Below are positions 53,593 through 62,678 of a stretch of DNA of 64,000 bases, in pieces. The DNA is taken from contig PIZK01000027.1 in assembly GCA_002835545.1 (NCBI GenBank), positions 1 to 64,000 of the forward strand, written 5' to 3'. How positions within the stretch are numbered: position 1 is the stretch's first letter; each line of letters begins with the position of its first letter. The notes beneath the pieces are model-generated. The model did not search any database. It saw only the letters and a list, made by a program, of their open reading frames with translations, and was not told the origin of the DNA. Origin of the DNA: Alteromonadales bacterium alter-6D02. GTDB lineage: Bacteria > Pseudomonadota > Gammaproteobacteria > Enterobacterales > Psychrobiaceae. Made by a program: the position numbers and the translations under genes.

Positions 53593-54825
53593 TTATTGAC
53601 AAGTAGATTCTTTGTGATCGAAACCGAGTGTGTCAAGTTCCGTGACCGGGTGCAACATTCCTGCTTGTGGTGACTGCGAAATAAGTGCATTAGGTTGAAC
53701 AAGTGCTATTGGCATACGAAGTTGCTGGCTCCACGGACGGTATGAGAGTTTTCTACCTAAATACGCCGCCAATTCAAATTGATCTGATTTAATATGCCCC
53801 AATAACTTTGCAGGATCTGCTGAATTAGTTTTTGTAAGGGCTGATGCTAAAGTACGAATAGCCAAGTATCCGCTAAAGTCGACTTCATTCATTGCTCTAT
53901 TAGCAAGTTTAATAAAACGGTTTTGTAATTGCGTTGCTCCCCATTGTTCGATATTGCGATGCCAACCTAATGCTTCTAGCCCAGCAGAGCCAATCACAGG
54001 GCGCGGTAGGTAGGTATTAAATGGTAAATATTGAGCAAAGTCTTTATGTTTATCAGCGACAAATACAACATCATAATCTTTTCTTGTCTGGGTAAATAAA
54101 GGCATCTCTGCCCCGGCGCTACGACGTAAATCTGAATCAAAGTCCCAAGTTTTCTCTTTAATTAATTTGATCCCATAACGTTTTGCTGCACGTTTAAATG
54201 AACCTGTTAATTGCTTATCTTCTTCACGTTGACCTGTAACAACGAGCACGTCATTAAAGCGCCTTTTCAACAACCATTGAGCAAGGGCATCATTCTTCAT
54301 TGCGTAACTCGCAATGGTGTGTAACGTGTTGCTACTGCATTGTTGTTGTCGAAAAAAGTCATCTTGAAGGTTTATATTAAATAATATAACGGGCTTATCG
54401 CTTGCCCATTCTCTGGCAAGCTTTAAGCTGGCACGAGATAACTCGACTACAAAAAAACGACTACCTTGACTAAATTGCTGCTCTAAAGTAGAGATGATAG
54501 TTTGAGGTGTACTTATATCAACTTTATTTAATACTATCTTCTGATTTAAGAACTTGCCGGTGGTATTAGAATCATTAACGCCAAGTGTTGAACCCATAAA
54601 GCCACTGTCACTAGCAGGTTTAACCAAATTTGACAGCGTCGCGATAACAGGCTGTTTTTCTTTGATATAATCGACATCAAGGACGAGTTGTTCAGCAGAG
54701 ATAGGGATCAAAACAGATAAAACGGTTACGCACAGCGATGTTAATTTCGCAGGCTTGAATAAAATAGATAGTTTAGGCGCTGGTATAGCTGTAAATTTGG
54801 CTGCAAATTGTTGAAAATATTTCAT
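53593..54825 (-). CDS. Periplasmic binding protein of the PQQ-alcohol ABC system
   Basis: 410 aa. An N-terminal hydrophobic segment (LTSLCVTVLSVLIPISA) is a signal peptide with a long basic lead, followed by a type I periplasmic-binding fold similar to branched-chain amino-acid or amide binding proteins (ILFNINLQDDFFRQQQC, DVLVVTGQREEDKQLTGSF, DYDVVFVADKHKDFAQYL). The C-terminal part includes an INLDFSGYLAIRTLA-like helix (VDFSGYLAIRTLASAL). First gene of the minus-strand operon, diverging from the cytochrome gene across a motif-bearing promoter. The ligand is unknown. Confidence 0.8.
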   Translation of the reverse strand: MKYFQQFAAKFTAIPAPKLSILFKPAKLTSLCVTVLSVLIPISAEQLVLDVDYIKEKQPVIATLSNLVKPASDSGFMGSTLGVNDSNTTGKFLNQKIVLNKVDISTPQTIISTLEQQFSQGSRFFVVELSRASLKLAREWASDKPVILFNINLQDDFFRQQQCSSNTLHTIASYAMKNDALAQWLLKRRFNDVLVVTGQREEDKQLTGSFKRAAKRYGIKLIKEKTWDFDSDLRRSAGAEMPLFTQTRKDYDVVFVADKHKDFAQYLPFNTYLPRPVIGSAGLEALGWHRNIEQWGATQLQNRFIKLANRAMNEVDFSGYLAIRTLASALTKTNSADPAKLLGHIKSDQFELAAYLGRKLSYRPWSQQLRMPIALVQPNALISQSPQAGMLHPVTELDTLGFDHKESTCQ

Positions 54826-54971
54826 ATTATTTTTACTGTTCTAATTTTACATAAGCCGTAGCATATAATTAAAATGTGTTCTTTTGAAGAGTAGGTTATT
54901 TCATTAATTAAGGTTAAGTGGTTGATATATATACATTACGATGAGCTGCGCTGTTACTTTCAGTGTATTTT

Positions 54972-54987
54972 TCATCCTAAAGGATGA
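54972..54987. promoter_or_regulatory. Island motif, copy 2 (cytochrome/ABC divergon)
   Basis: TCATCCT-AA-AGGATGA, perfect 7-bp arms. It lies 85 bp before the cytochrome gene and 146 bp before the binding-protein gene, so one site can control both directions. The best copy of the five. Confidence 0.7.
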
Positions 54988-55072
54988 CTTTCAACCGAGC
55001 TAAAGTGGAATAAACAAGATTGCCGAGTACTTTTACAATGATCCTATTAAAAATATTAAAAGGTATTCGGTA

Positions 55073-55513
55073 ATGAACAAGTCGTCACTAAAAAACAAAA
55101 TATTTGCAGCTATGATCTGTGCAACACCATTTTTAGCATCAGCACACGGTGATGTAACGCCTCAATCGATTGATACATCGACTATCCCACAATTAGGGAC
55201 AGAGTGGGAAGAAACTAACCCTTACCGTGACCAAACAGGAAAAATGTTAGACGAAATTACTCGCATTGGTTCATCTGCTTACACGCAAAACTGTGCACGT
55301 TGTCATGGCTTGGAAGGTATTTCTGGAGGAATCGCACCTGACCTAAGAATGTTACCAGCAGACTATGATGGCGATGAATGGTTCGTTTACCGTGTTCAAA
55401 ACGGTGCTGTACGAAATGGTGCTGTTTATATGCCTAAAATGTCAGAACACCTTAGTCAAGAAGCACTTTGGGCAATTAGAACTTGGTTAGAGTCTGTAAG
55501 TGTTGCAGAGTAG
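55073..55513 (+). CDS. Cytochrome c (PedF/c550-like)
   Basis: 146 aa with a signal peptide (ending FLASAHG) and one haem site CARCHGLEG; the distal Met is likely in VYMPKMSEHLS. It is the probable direct electron acceptor of the quinoprotein alcohol dehydrogenase, as cytochrome c550 (ExaB/PedF) is in Pseudomonas. Its 3' end overlaps the next gene by 14 bases, so the two are coupled. Confidence 0.88.
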   Translation: MNKSSLKNKIFAAMICATPFLASAHGDVTPQSIDTSTIPQLGTEWEETNPYRDQTGKMLDEITRIGSSAYTQNCARCHGLEGISGGIAPDLRMLPADYDGDEWFVYRVQNGAVRNGAVYMPKMSEHLSQEALWAIRTWLESVSVAE

Positions 55514-56378
55514 AACTATATTATTGATAGCACTTCTAGTCGTAAGTGCTATTAGCAGTTTAGCGCAGGGTCGAACCTACGACGATATTATTGAAACTAA
55601 GCAGCTCATAGTTTCGGTGTATCGTGATTTTGCGCCTTTTTCATTTGAAAAGGACGGTAAAGCGCACGGTATCGATGTTGATATAGCTAAGCAGATTGCT
55701 AAGTCTCTGAACGTTGAACTTACTGTGCGTTTTACAACGGCCGACGAGAGTGTGGAAGATGATTTGAGAAACACCTTATGGAAGGGAGATTTTCAAACTA
55801 AAACCAAAAGCGACTTAATGATGCGCGTTCCTTATGATCGTGACTATTCACAGATGCGTGATGATATTGGTGAGTTGGTTCATGATAGAGTGCACATGTT
55901 TGCTCCTTATCATACTGAGTCTTGGCAAATTGCATTTAATAAAAATAAGATAGAAGAAGTGTCTACCATGGCGGTTTTTCAATACCATGATATTGGTGTT
56001 GAAGTTGATACCGTCCCGGCGTTTTATCTTACTGGTGCATTTCGAGGAACCATGACTAAACACACTCATCATTACCCAAATATCCGCTTGGCGCGCGATG
56101 CGATGCTCGCTGAAGAGGTCGATGCAATCATGGGATTGCGCAGTGAAGTCAGTCACCTGTTAGTGGAACAACCTGCTAACTTTGAACTAGCGACTAATGC
56201 ATTCCCTCTAATCGGTCGTCAACAATGGGATATTGGCATGGCAGTAAAAAGTGATTATCGCCAACTGAGTTATGCTATCGGTGATGTTGTTACTGAAATG
56301 GTAAAAAATGGCCAAATGGCTCGGATATTTGAGCAGTATGGTTCCATTTATCAACAGCCAACTTACTACAACCCATAA
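55500..56378 (+). CDS. Quinoprotein-associated periplasmic binding protein (PedG/MoxJ-like)
   Basis: 292 aa, GTG start overlapping the cytochrome gene. Signal peptide (ending SSLAQG), then a type II periplasmic-binding fold of the amino-acid-binding (SBP family 3) shape: LIVSVYRDFAPFSFEKDGKAHGIDVDIA, DIGVEVDTVPAFYLTG, QWDIGMAVKSDYRQLSYAIG. These proteins accompany methanol and alcohol PQQ dehydrogenases (MoxJ, XoxJ, PedG). Work on XoxJ suggests they help activate the apo-dehydrogenase rather than import a solute. Confidence 0.85.
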   Translation: MLQSRTILLIALLVVSAISSLAQGRTYDDIIETKQLIVSVYRDFAPFSFEKDGKAHGIDVDIAKQIAKSLNVELTVRFTTADESVEDDLRNTLWKGDFQTKTKSDLMMRVPYDRDYSQMRDDIGELVHDRVHMFAPYHTESWQIAFNKNKIEEVSTMAVFQYHDIGVEVDTVPAFYLTGAFRGTMTKHTHHYPNIRLARDAMLAEEVDAIMGLRSEVSHLLVEQPANFELATNAFPLIGRQQWDIGMAVKSDYRQLSYAIGDVVTEMVKNGQMARIFEQYGSIYQQPTYYNP

Positions 56379-56418
56379 AGAATTGAATCGTTATTTACTC
56401 TGCAAAATTTCCTTCTTG

Positions 56419-56447
56419 GGCGTGATTAATAATCACGCCTTTTTTTA
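56419..56447 (+). terminator. Terminator after the cytochrome-PedG pair
   Basis: GGCGTGATT-AAT-AATCACGCC with a T-run of seven. Confidence 0.93.
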
Positions 56448-56516
56448 TATTTGTAGATATTCCCAAGCTTGGAAATCTATAAATAATTGATACTTATCGG
56501 ACAAAACAAACCATTT

Positions 56517-56532
56517 TCATACTAAGTGATGA
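56517..56532. promoter_or_regulatory. Island motif, copy 3 (before the PQQ dehydrogenase)
   Basis: TCATACT-AA-GTGATGA. Matches copy 2 at 13 of 16 positions and ends 145 bp before the dehydrogenase start. Confidence 0.55.
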
Positions 56533-56677
56533 TGCGTTTACCTACCGCAGTGTTATGGGCAGTCGCTTTATTGATGCATACACTATAACTGTTCAAATAA
56601 TAACATGAACCAACGAATTGATTCATTTTAAATCACGTTGAGCAATCATTATAACTAAAGCCCGCGAGGAACATACA

Positions 56678-58441
56678 ATGATAAGTGCAGGTAAAACAAA
56701 GCTAAAAGCAGTAGCCGCTGTAATTGCTTTTACATTAGCAGCAGGTGCTAATGCAAAAGTAACAGATAAAGACATTATTAATGACCAAGCCACAACTAAC
56801 GATGTTGTATCAAATGGTTTAGGTCCTCGAGGGCAGCGCTTTAGCCCATTAACCCTAATTAACACTAAAACTGTAAAAGACATGCGTCCAGTATGGGGTT
56901 TTTCACTTGGTGGTGAGAAACAACGTGGTCAAGAGTCTCAACCAGTTGTTAAAGACGGTGTAATGTATATTACCGGTTCTTACTCACGTGTTTACGCAAT
57001 TGATGCAATTACAGGCGACGAGTTATGGCAATATGACGCACGTTTACCTGATGGCATCATGCCTTGTTGTGACGTTATCAACCGTGGTGTTGCACTTTAT
57101 GATGATTTAGTTATCTTCGGTACACTTGATGCAAAATTAGTCGCACTTAATAATAAGACAGGTAAGACTGTTTGGAAGAAAAAAGTAGAAGACTATAAAG
57201 CTGGTTACTCAATTACAGCAGCACCAATTGTTGTAAAAGGTAAAGTAATCACAGGTGTATCAGGTGGTGAATTTGGTATCGTTGGTAAAATTCGTGCGTA
57301 TGATGCAAAGACTGGTCAAATTGCATGGGAACGTCCAACAGTTGAAGGTCACATGGGTTATATCTGGAAAAACCGTAAGAAAATGGAAAACGGTATTTCA
57401 GGTGGCGAAGCTGGCAAAACATGGACTGGTGACTTATGGAAATCAGGTGGTGCTGCTCCGTGGCTAGGTGGTACATACGATCCAGAAGTTGATTTATTAT
57501 TCTTTGGTACAGGTAACCCAGCTCCATGGAACTCTCACTTACGTCCTGGCGATAACTACTTTTCTTCATCACGTCTAGGTATTGACCCTGACACGGGTAA
57601 AATTAAATGGCATTTCCAAACCACACCACATGATGGTTGGGATTACGACGGTGTAAACGAACTTATTCCATTTAACTACAAAGACGGTCGCAAGACAGTT
57701 AAAGCGGCGGCAACAGCTGATCGTAATGGTTTCTTCTATGTATTAAACCGTGAAAATGGTGATTTCATCCGAGGTTTCCCGTTTGTTGATAAGATCACTT
57801 GGGCTAAAGGCTTAGACGACAAAGGTCGTCCGATATTTAACGAGCCAGTTCGCCCTGGTAACCCAGCATTAAGTAAAGACGGTAAGAAAGGTTCTACTGT
57901 ACTTGCTGCACCTTCTTTCTTAGGTGGTAAAAACTGGATGCCTATGGCTTATAGTAAGGATACAGGGTTATTCTATGTTCCTTCTAACGAATGGGAAATG
58001 GATATCTGGAATGAGCCAACAGCATACAAAAAAGGTGCTGCTTACTTAGGTGCTGGTTTCACTATCAAATCAATTAACGAAGATTACATTGGTGTGTTAC
58101 GAGCCATTGACCCTAAAACGGGTAAAGAAGTTTGGAACCATAAGAACTACGCGCCATTATGGGGCGGTGTATTAGCGACAGCGGGTAATCTAGTATTTAT
58201 GGGTAACCCTGAAGGGTACTTAATGGCCTTTAATGCTAAGACTGGTGAAGTTGAATACAAGTTCAACACTGGCTCAGGTATCGTTGGTTCTCCAATCACT
58301 TGGAAAATGAATGGTGAACAATACGTGTCAATCTTATCAGGCTGGGGTGGTGCAGTTCCACTTTGGGGTGGTGAAGTTGCTAAGCGTGTTAAGAGCTTTA
58401 ACCAAGGTGGCATGGTTTGGACTTTCAAACTGCCAAAATAG
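56678..58441 (+). CDS. PQQ-dependent alcohol dehydrogenase, predicted lanthanide type
   Basis: 587 aa with a signal peptide (ending GANAKV); an eight-blade quinoprotein propeller that oxidises primary alcohols in the periplasm. PQQ-site marks: the adjacent-Cys disulfide in [10 protein letters not shown], blade motifs such as [12 protein letters not shown], and the Trp-docking repeats. Predicted metal ligands are Glu198 (GGEFG), Asn280 (TGNPAPWN) and the catalytic Asp322 in GWDYDG. Asp324, two residues on, is the extra carboxylate that distinguishes XoxF/ExaF/PedH-type lanthanide enzymes from calcium MxaF/ExaA (Ala or Ser there). The C-terminus ([12 protein letters not shown]) fits the ethanol-dehydrogenase branch. 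Own promoter with island motif; terminator after. Confidence 0.92.
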   Translation: MISAGKTKLKAVAAVIAFTLAAGANAKVTDKDIINDQATTNDVVSNGLGPRGQRFSPLTLINTKTVKDMRPVWGFSLGGEKQRGQESQPVVKDGVMYITGSYSRVYAIDAITGDELWQYDARLPDGIMPCCDVINRGVALYDDLVIFGTLDAKLVALNNKTGKTVWKKKVEDYKAGYSITAAPIVVKGKVITGVSGGEFGIVGKIRAYDAKTGQIAWERPTVEGHMGYIWKNRKKMENGISGGEAGKTWTGDLWKSGGAAPWLGGTYDPEVDLLFFGTGNPAPWNSHLRPGDNYFSSSRLGIDPDTGKIKWHFQTTPHDGWDYDGVNELIPFNYKDGRKTVKAAATADRNGFFYVLNRENGDFIRGFPFVDKITWAKGLDDKGRPIFNEPVRPGNPALSKDGKKGSTVLAAPSFLGGKNWMPMAYSKDTGLFYVPSNEWEMDIWNEPTAYKKGAAYLGAGFTIKSINEDYIGVLRAIDPKTGKEVWNHKNYAPLWGGVLATAGNLVFMGNPEGYLMAFNAKTGEVEYKFNTGSGIVGSPITWKMNGEQYVSILSGWGGAVPLWGGEVAKRVKSFNQGGMVWTFKLPK

Positions 58442-58493
58442 TTAATGTTCAAGCAAAGATAAATTAGTACGCTCTCTCTAATTTATCTTAATG

Positions 58494-58523
58494 AGTAAAA
58501 AAGCCAGCTTTGCTGGCTTTTTT
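58494..58523 (+). terminator. Terminator after the PQQ dehydrogenase
   Basis: AAGCCAGC-TTT-GCTGGCTT with flanking A-run and T-run. Confidence 0.92.
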
Positions 58524-58585
58524 ACGTACTACCTCATAAAAAAATCACATCTAACTCATTGTTATAAAGTAAATATCTAAGGTGT

Positions 58586-58601
58586 TCCTACTAAGGTATG
58601 A
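58586..58601. promoter_or_regulatory. Island motif, copy 4 (before the aldehyde dehydrogenase)
   Basis: TCCTACT-AA-GGTATGA, 13 of 16 identical to copy 3; its core TAC-TAAG-GTA is itself a dyad. It ends 143 bp before the aldehyde dehydrogenase start. Confidence 0.55.
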
Positions 58602-58744
58602 TGTTTTCCGTGCCAAGGGAGCATAGGTTTAACCAACACACTCACACTACTATTAATAAAACAAAAACGTTTGCGCTAGCAAACATATTACAACTAAAGC
58701 TACTTGGTATAAAATTCAAGTTAGCACTTTTATTGAGGTGTTCT

Positions 58745-60265
58745 ATGATCTATGCATATCCTGGCAGTGAAGGTTCTGTCGTTACTTTTAAACCACGTTA
58801 TGAAAACTTCATTGGCGGTGAGTGGGTTGCACCAGTAAACGGTAATTACTTTACCAATTCTACGCCAGTAACGGGCGAAGCATTTTGTGAAATCCCTCGT
58901 TCGTGTGAAAAAGACATTGAGCTAGCACTAGATGCTGCACACGCTGCAAAAGATGCTTGGGGCAAAACCTCTGTAGCAGAACGTTCAAATATCTTATTAA
59001 AAATTGCTGATGCAATCGAAGCTAACCTAGAAACGCTTGCTGTTGCAGAAACTTGGGATAATGGTAAAGCTGTTCGTGAAACATTAGCTGCTGATGTTCC
59101 ACTATGTGTTGATCACTTCCGCTACTACGCTGGTTGTATCCGTGCTCAAGAAGGCACACTTTCTCAAATCGATGATGACACTGTTGCTTACCACTTCAAC
59201 GAGCCGCTAGGTGTTGTTGGTCAAATTATTCCTTGGAACTTCCCATTACTAATGGCCGCTTGGAAACTGGCTCCAGCTTTAGCTGCCGGTAACTGTATCG
59301 TATTGAAACCTGCTGAACAAACACCAGTAAGTATTCTTGTTTTTGCTGAGATTATTGCAGATATCTTACCAGCGGGTACATTAAACATTGTTAATGGATT
59401 TGGTCGTGAAGCAGGTGAAGCATTAGCAACTAGCACTCGTATTGCGAAAATTGCATTTACAGGCTCTACTCCTGTAGGTAGCCACATCTTAAAATGTGCT
59501 GCTGAAAATCTAATCCCATCAACTGTTGAATTAGGTGGTAAGTCTCCTAATATCTACTTCAACGATGTTGTTGCTCACGAAGATGATTACCTAGAGAAGT
59601 GTGCTGAAGGTTTCGTTCTTGGTTTCTTTAACCAAGGTGAAGTATGTACCTGTCCATCTCGTGCATTAATTCAAGAAGACATCTTTGAAGAATTCATGGG
59701 ACACGTTATCGCTAAAGCTAAGAAGATTGTTCGTGGTAACCCACTTGATACAGAAACTATGGTTGGTGCTCAAGCTTCTAAAGAGCAATTCGACAAGATC
59801 ATGGGATATCTACAAGTTGGTGTTAACGAAGGCGCTGAAGTATTAACTGGTGGTGATAAAGAAACACTAGGTGATTCTTTCGATACTGGTTATTACATCC
59901 AACCGACTATTCTTAAAGGTAATAACTCAATGCGTATCTTCCAAGAAGAAATTTTTGGTCCAGTTATCGCTGTAACAACCTTTAAAGATGAAGCTGAAGC
60001 TCTAGAAATTGCAAACGATACAGCATACGGCCTAGGTGCTGGTGTATGGACTCGTGATACAAACAAAGCTTACAGAATGGGTCGTGGTATTGAAGCTGGT
60101 CGTGTTTGGACTAACTGTTACCATCTATATCCTGCTCACGCTGCATTTGGTGGCTACAAGAAATCTGGTATTGGTCGTGAGACTCATAAGATGATGCTTG
60201 GTCATTACCAACAAACTAAGAACTTATTAGTTAGCTACAGCACAAGCCCGTTAGGTTTCTTCTAA
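58745..60265 (+). CDS. exaC: NAD-dependent aldehyde dehydrogenase, ExaC type
   Basis: 506-aa cytoplasmic aldehyde dehydrogenase. Nearly every segment follows Pseudomonas ExaC/acetaldehyde dehydrogenase: [21 protein letters not shown] start, the general base Glu in VELGGKSPN, the catalytic Cys in [15 protein letters not shown], and the [14 protein letters not shown] end. It oxidises the aldehyde made by the PQQ enzyme to the acid (acetaldehyde to acetate if ethanol is the substrate). The start is the ATG at 58745 after GAGGTG; the longer frame would include the island motif. The NosR-like gene follows 34 bases later. Confidence 0.95.
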   Translation: MIYAYPGSEGSVVTFKPRYENFIGGEWVAPVNGNYFTNSTPVTGEAFCEIPRSCEKDIELALDAAHAAKDAWGKTSVAERSNILLKIADAIEANLETLAVAETWDNGKAVRETLAADVPLCVDHFRYYAGCIRAQEGTLSQIDDDTVAYHFNEPLGVVGQIIPWNFPLLMAAWKLAPALAAGNCIVLKPAEQTPVSILVFAEIIADILPAGTLNIVNGFGREAGEALATSTRIAKIAFTGSTPVGSHILKCAAENLIPSTVELGGKSPNIYFNDVVAHEDDYLEKCAEGFVLGFFNQGEVCTCPSRALIQEDIFEEFMGHVIAKAKKIVRGNPLDTETMVGAQASKEQFDKIMGYLQVGVNEGAEVLTGGDKETLGDSFDTGYYIQPTILKGNNSMRIFQEEIFGPVIAVTTFKDEAEALEIANDTAYGLGAGVWTRDTNKAYRMGRGIEAGRVWTNCYHLYPAHAAFGGYKKSGIGRETHKMMLGHYQQTKNLLVSYSTSPLGFF

Positions 60266-60299
60266 ACCCAGCTGACGTTGTATAATAAGGAGCTCTACT

Positions 60300-62390
60300 A
60301 TGCTGATTAATTCATTGAAAAGCATAGTAGGGCTTTTTCTGTTTTTAATAATCTCATTAGCCCAACCAGCAATCGCTTTTGTTGGAGAGCAGGGCGTAGT
60401 TACTACAATCCCCGTTGATGTTAAACAAGCATTTCCTAGCGCGACACGAGTAAAACGCGTCGAAAAAAATCCAAACATAACTGGTGTCTACCAGTTGAAC
60501 GAACTCATTGGTTATACTTTCGAGTCAGATCATTTTACCAATTTCATCGGTTTTTCCGGTAAAACAATAAACTTGTTTATTGCCCTTGATCCTCACGGGG
60601 TGATAACCAGTATCAAAGTGCTAGACCACCACGAACCCATTTTTATTCATGGGCTTGGTGAAAGGCCTATGATTCAATTTATCAAACAGTTTGAATCGCA
60701 TTCAATCAAAGAGCGCTTTATAGTTGACGCTCGAGACCGTCAGATGAAGGATGTGACTCACATTGATGGCGTAACAAAAGCGACAGTCTCAGCATTAGTG
60801 ATTAATGATACAATTATCGCGTCAGCGCTTAAAGTTGCTCGTACGATGCTCGAGGGTTTTGCACCTTTGAGTACAAAAGTTCTAGATGAAAACCTTTTCG
60901 AACCCTTGTCTTTCAACCAATTAGTCGAACGTGGAATGGTCGCTCACTGGTCATTGGCCAAGCAGGACACTATTCAAGCGTTTTCACACCTAGCTCAACC
61001 ATTAAGTGATTATGATGACGCTGGGCCTCTCATTGACCTATACATAGCTCCGATCACTGTTCCCATCGTTGGCAGAAACATTTTAGGTGATAATGAGTAT
61101 CGACGTTTAATTGATAGTATTGCGCCTGGCAGCAGTGCTTTAATGGTCATCGATAATGGAGAGTATGGCTTTATTAGTGATGATTTTATCCCCCAAACGG
61201 CGCCTGAGCGTTTTAAAGTAGGGCAGTCAGGGTTGCCACAAGATAGCCGAGATATCGATTTTTATAGTTTTAACGACCCATTTTTTAATAGCCCTTTGCC
61301 AATTCACAAGCGTTTGAAAGTATTAAACATCAAGTCTCAATCTGGATTTGAACTATCATCGCCAATAAATTTTGCTGTTACAGTTGATTATAGCCAATCA
61401 TTTTTAGTTAAAAATACAGAACACCTCACCTTTGATTTCACTTTACCTGATTCACTGTTTGTTGAGAATGCGGCTGCTCTTGAACCAAAACAACAACCGT
61501 TATGGCTGAAGTTATGGCAACAGCGCTGGTTGGAAGTCGTTATCACTATCCTCTACTTAGCTTTTGTCACGTTTATATTTTTAAACCCTGATAGATTTAG
61601 CACTAATACAACGATTAGGGTTTTGAACATCACCATTCAGGTACGTCATATTGCCTTGTGCTTCGTGATTGCGGTGATTGGCTTTTATAGCCAAGGTCAG
61701 CTTTCAGTCGTAAATATATACACATTGTTCCTTTCCATATATCAGGGATTTAATATAGAGGTATTCTTACTAGACCCTATTATTTTCATTCTTTGGTTGT
61801 TTGTATTTATTGCTACGATTTTATGGGGAAGAGGTGTTTTTTGCGGTTGGCTATGTCCGTTTGGTGCTTTACAAGAGTTTGCCACCACATTGGCCACTAA
61901 ACTAAAAATTAAGCAATATAAAATAAAACCTCACCACCATCAACGTGCTAGAGCAATCAAGTACATTCTTTTGCTTGGACTTGTTGGCAGTGCTTTTTAT
62001 TCGCTAACCCTTGCTGGTCAATTAGCTGAAGTTGAACCGTTCAAAACGGCTATTACTTTATACTTTGTGCGCTATTGGCCCTTTACAGTGTATGCAATTA
62101 TCCTTGTAATTCTGAGTTTAAAAATTCATAAGTTCTACTGTCGTTATCTATGTCCTTTAGGGGCTGGCTTTGGAGTACTTGGTCGTTTCCCGTTGCTTAA
62201 ATGGATACGCAGACGTCAAGAATGCGGCAATCCTTGCCAACTCTGCCAAAGCAAAAAATGTGGCATAGATGCTATTAATAAAACAGGAAGTATCAATTAC
62301 AGTGAATGTATTGGGTGTTTCGATTGTGTTGTAACCATCAACGACCCTAAGTTGTGTGTGATTGATAAATATAAGAAGAGAGTTAAATAG
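60300..62390 (+). CDS. NosR-like membrane flavo-iron-sulfur protein
   Basis: 696 aa, built as NosR: signal peptide (ending QPAIAF), periplasmic FMN-binding domain (about residues 70-185) with DGVTKATVS, whose Thr162 fits the ApbE flavinylation site, then about six TM helices from residue 410. A polyferredoxin with CGWLCPFG and CRYLCPLG loops in the membrane part and a C-terminal [4Fe-4S] region (CGNPCQLCQSKKCG, CIGCFDC) completes it. NosR proper serves nitrous oxide reductase; no nos gene is here. In this island it probably moves electrons across the membrane for the alcohol system or for PQQ/metal maturation. Co-transcribed with exaC. Confidence 0.8.
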   Translation: MLINSLKSIVGLFLFLIISLAQPAIAFVGEQGVVTTIPVDVKQAFPSATRVKRVEKNPNITGVYQLNELIGYTFESDHFTNFIGFSGKTINLFIALDPHGVITSIKVLDHHEPIFIHGLGERPMIQFIKQFESHSIKERFIVDARDRQMKDVTHIDGVTKATVSALVINDTIIASALKVARTMLEGFAPLSTKVLDENLFEPLSFNQLVERGMVAHWSLAKQDTIQAFSHLAQPLSDYDDAGPLIDLYIAPITVPIVGRNILGDNEYRRLIDSIAPGSSALMVIDNGEYGFISDDFIPQTAPERFKVGQSGLPQDSRDIDFYSFNDPFFNSPLPIHKRLKVLNIKSQSGFELSSPINFAVTVDYSQSFLVKNTEHLTFDFTLPDSLFVENAAALEPKQQPLWLKLWQQRWLEVVITILYLAFVTFIFLNPDRFSTNTTIRVLNITIQVRHIALCFVIAVIGFYSQGQLSVVNIYTLFLSIYQGFNIEVFLLDPIIFILWLFVFIATILWGRGVFCGWLCPFGALQEFATTLATKLKIKQYKIKPHHHQRARAIKYILLLGLVGSAFYSLTLAGQLAEVEPFKTAITLYFVRYWPFTVYAIILVILSLKIHKFYCRYLCPLGAGFGVLGRFPLLKWIRRRQECGNPCQLCQSKKCGIDAINKTGSINYSECIGCFDCVVTINDPKLCVIDKYKKRVK

Positions 62391-62442
62391 TTGATTTTTT
62401 GATGCTAATTAATATGTGTCCTCAACCAACGAACCGATATAT

Positions 62443-62458
62443 TCAATCCAAAGTATGA
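62443..62458. promoter_or_regulatory. Island motif, copy 5 (before pqqA)
   Basis: TCAATCCAAAGTATGA fits the degenerate consensus TCATMCTAARGKATGA at 13 of 16 positions; the weakest copy, 63 bp before pqqA. Confidence 0.4.
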
Positions 62459-62521
62459 TTTTGTTTGTTCTGCGGACAGCCTATAGTGAAACTCTAGCTA
62501 AAACTACAAAAGGAGAAAGCT

Positions 62522-62593
62522 ATGTGGACTAAGCCAAAGTTTGAAGAAATGCGTTTAGGTTTTGAAGTGACTCTGTATATCAGCAATCGCTAA
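62522..62593 (+). CDS. pqqA: PQQ precursor peptide PqqA
   Basis: 23-residue peptide MWTKPKFEEMRLGFEVTLYI plus SNR. Glu15 and Tyr19, spaced as in all PqqA peptides, are the residues crosslinked by PqqE to build pyrroloquinoline quinone. AAAGGAG precedes the ATG at ideal spacing. Far below ORF cut-offs but unmistakable. A stem-loop before pqqB may let pqqA be made in excess. Confidence 0.97.
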   Translation: MWTKPKFEEMRLGFEVTLYISNR

Positions 62594-62603
62594 GAAACAC
62601 CCT

Positions 62604-62627
62604 AAAGGCTACTTCTGTAGCCTTTTT
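62604..62627 (+). terminator. Attenuating stem-loop between pqqA and pqqB
   Basis: AAAGGCTAC-TTCT-GTAGCCTTT plus two further T residues. Probably a partial terminator that sets the ratio of pqqA to the enzyme genes. Confidence 0.75.
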
Positions 62628-62678
62628 ACCCTCCATTTTATCCTCAATTAAAATCACAACAAACGAGTATAAATAGCT

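Noticed and set aside
60300-62390. True NosR of a denitrification cluster
   Set aside because: No nosZ, nosD, nosF, nosY or nosL is present, and the gene sits between exaC and pqqA.
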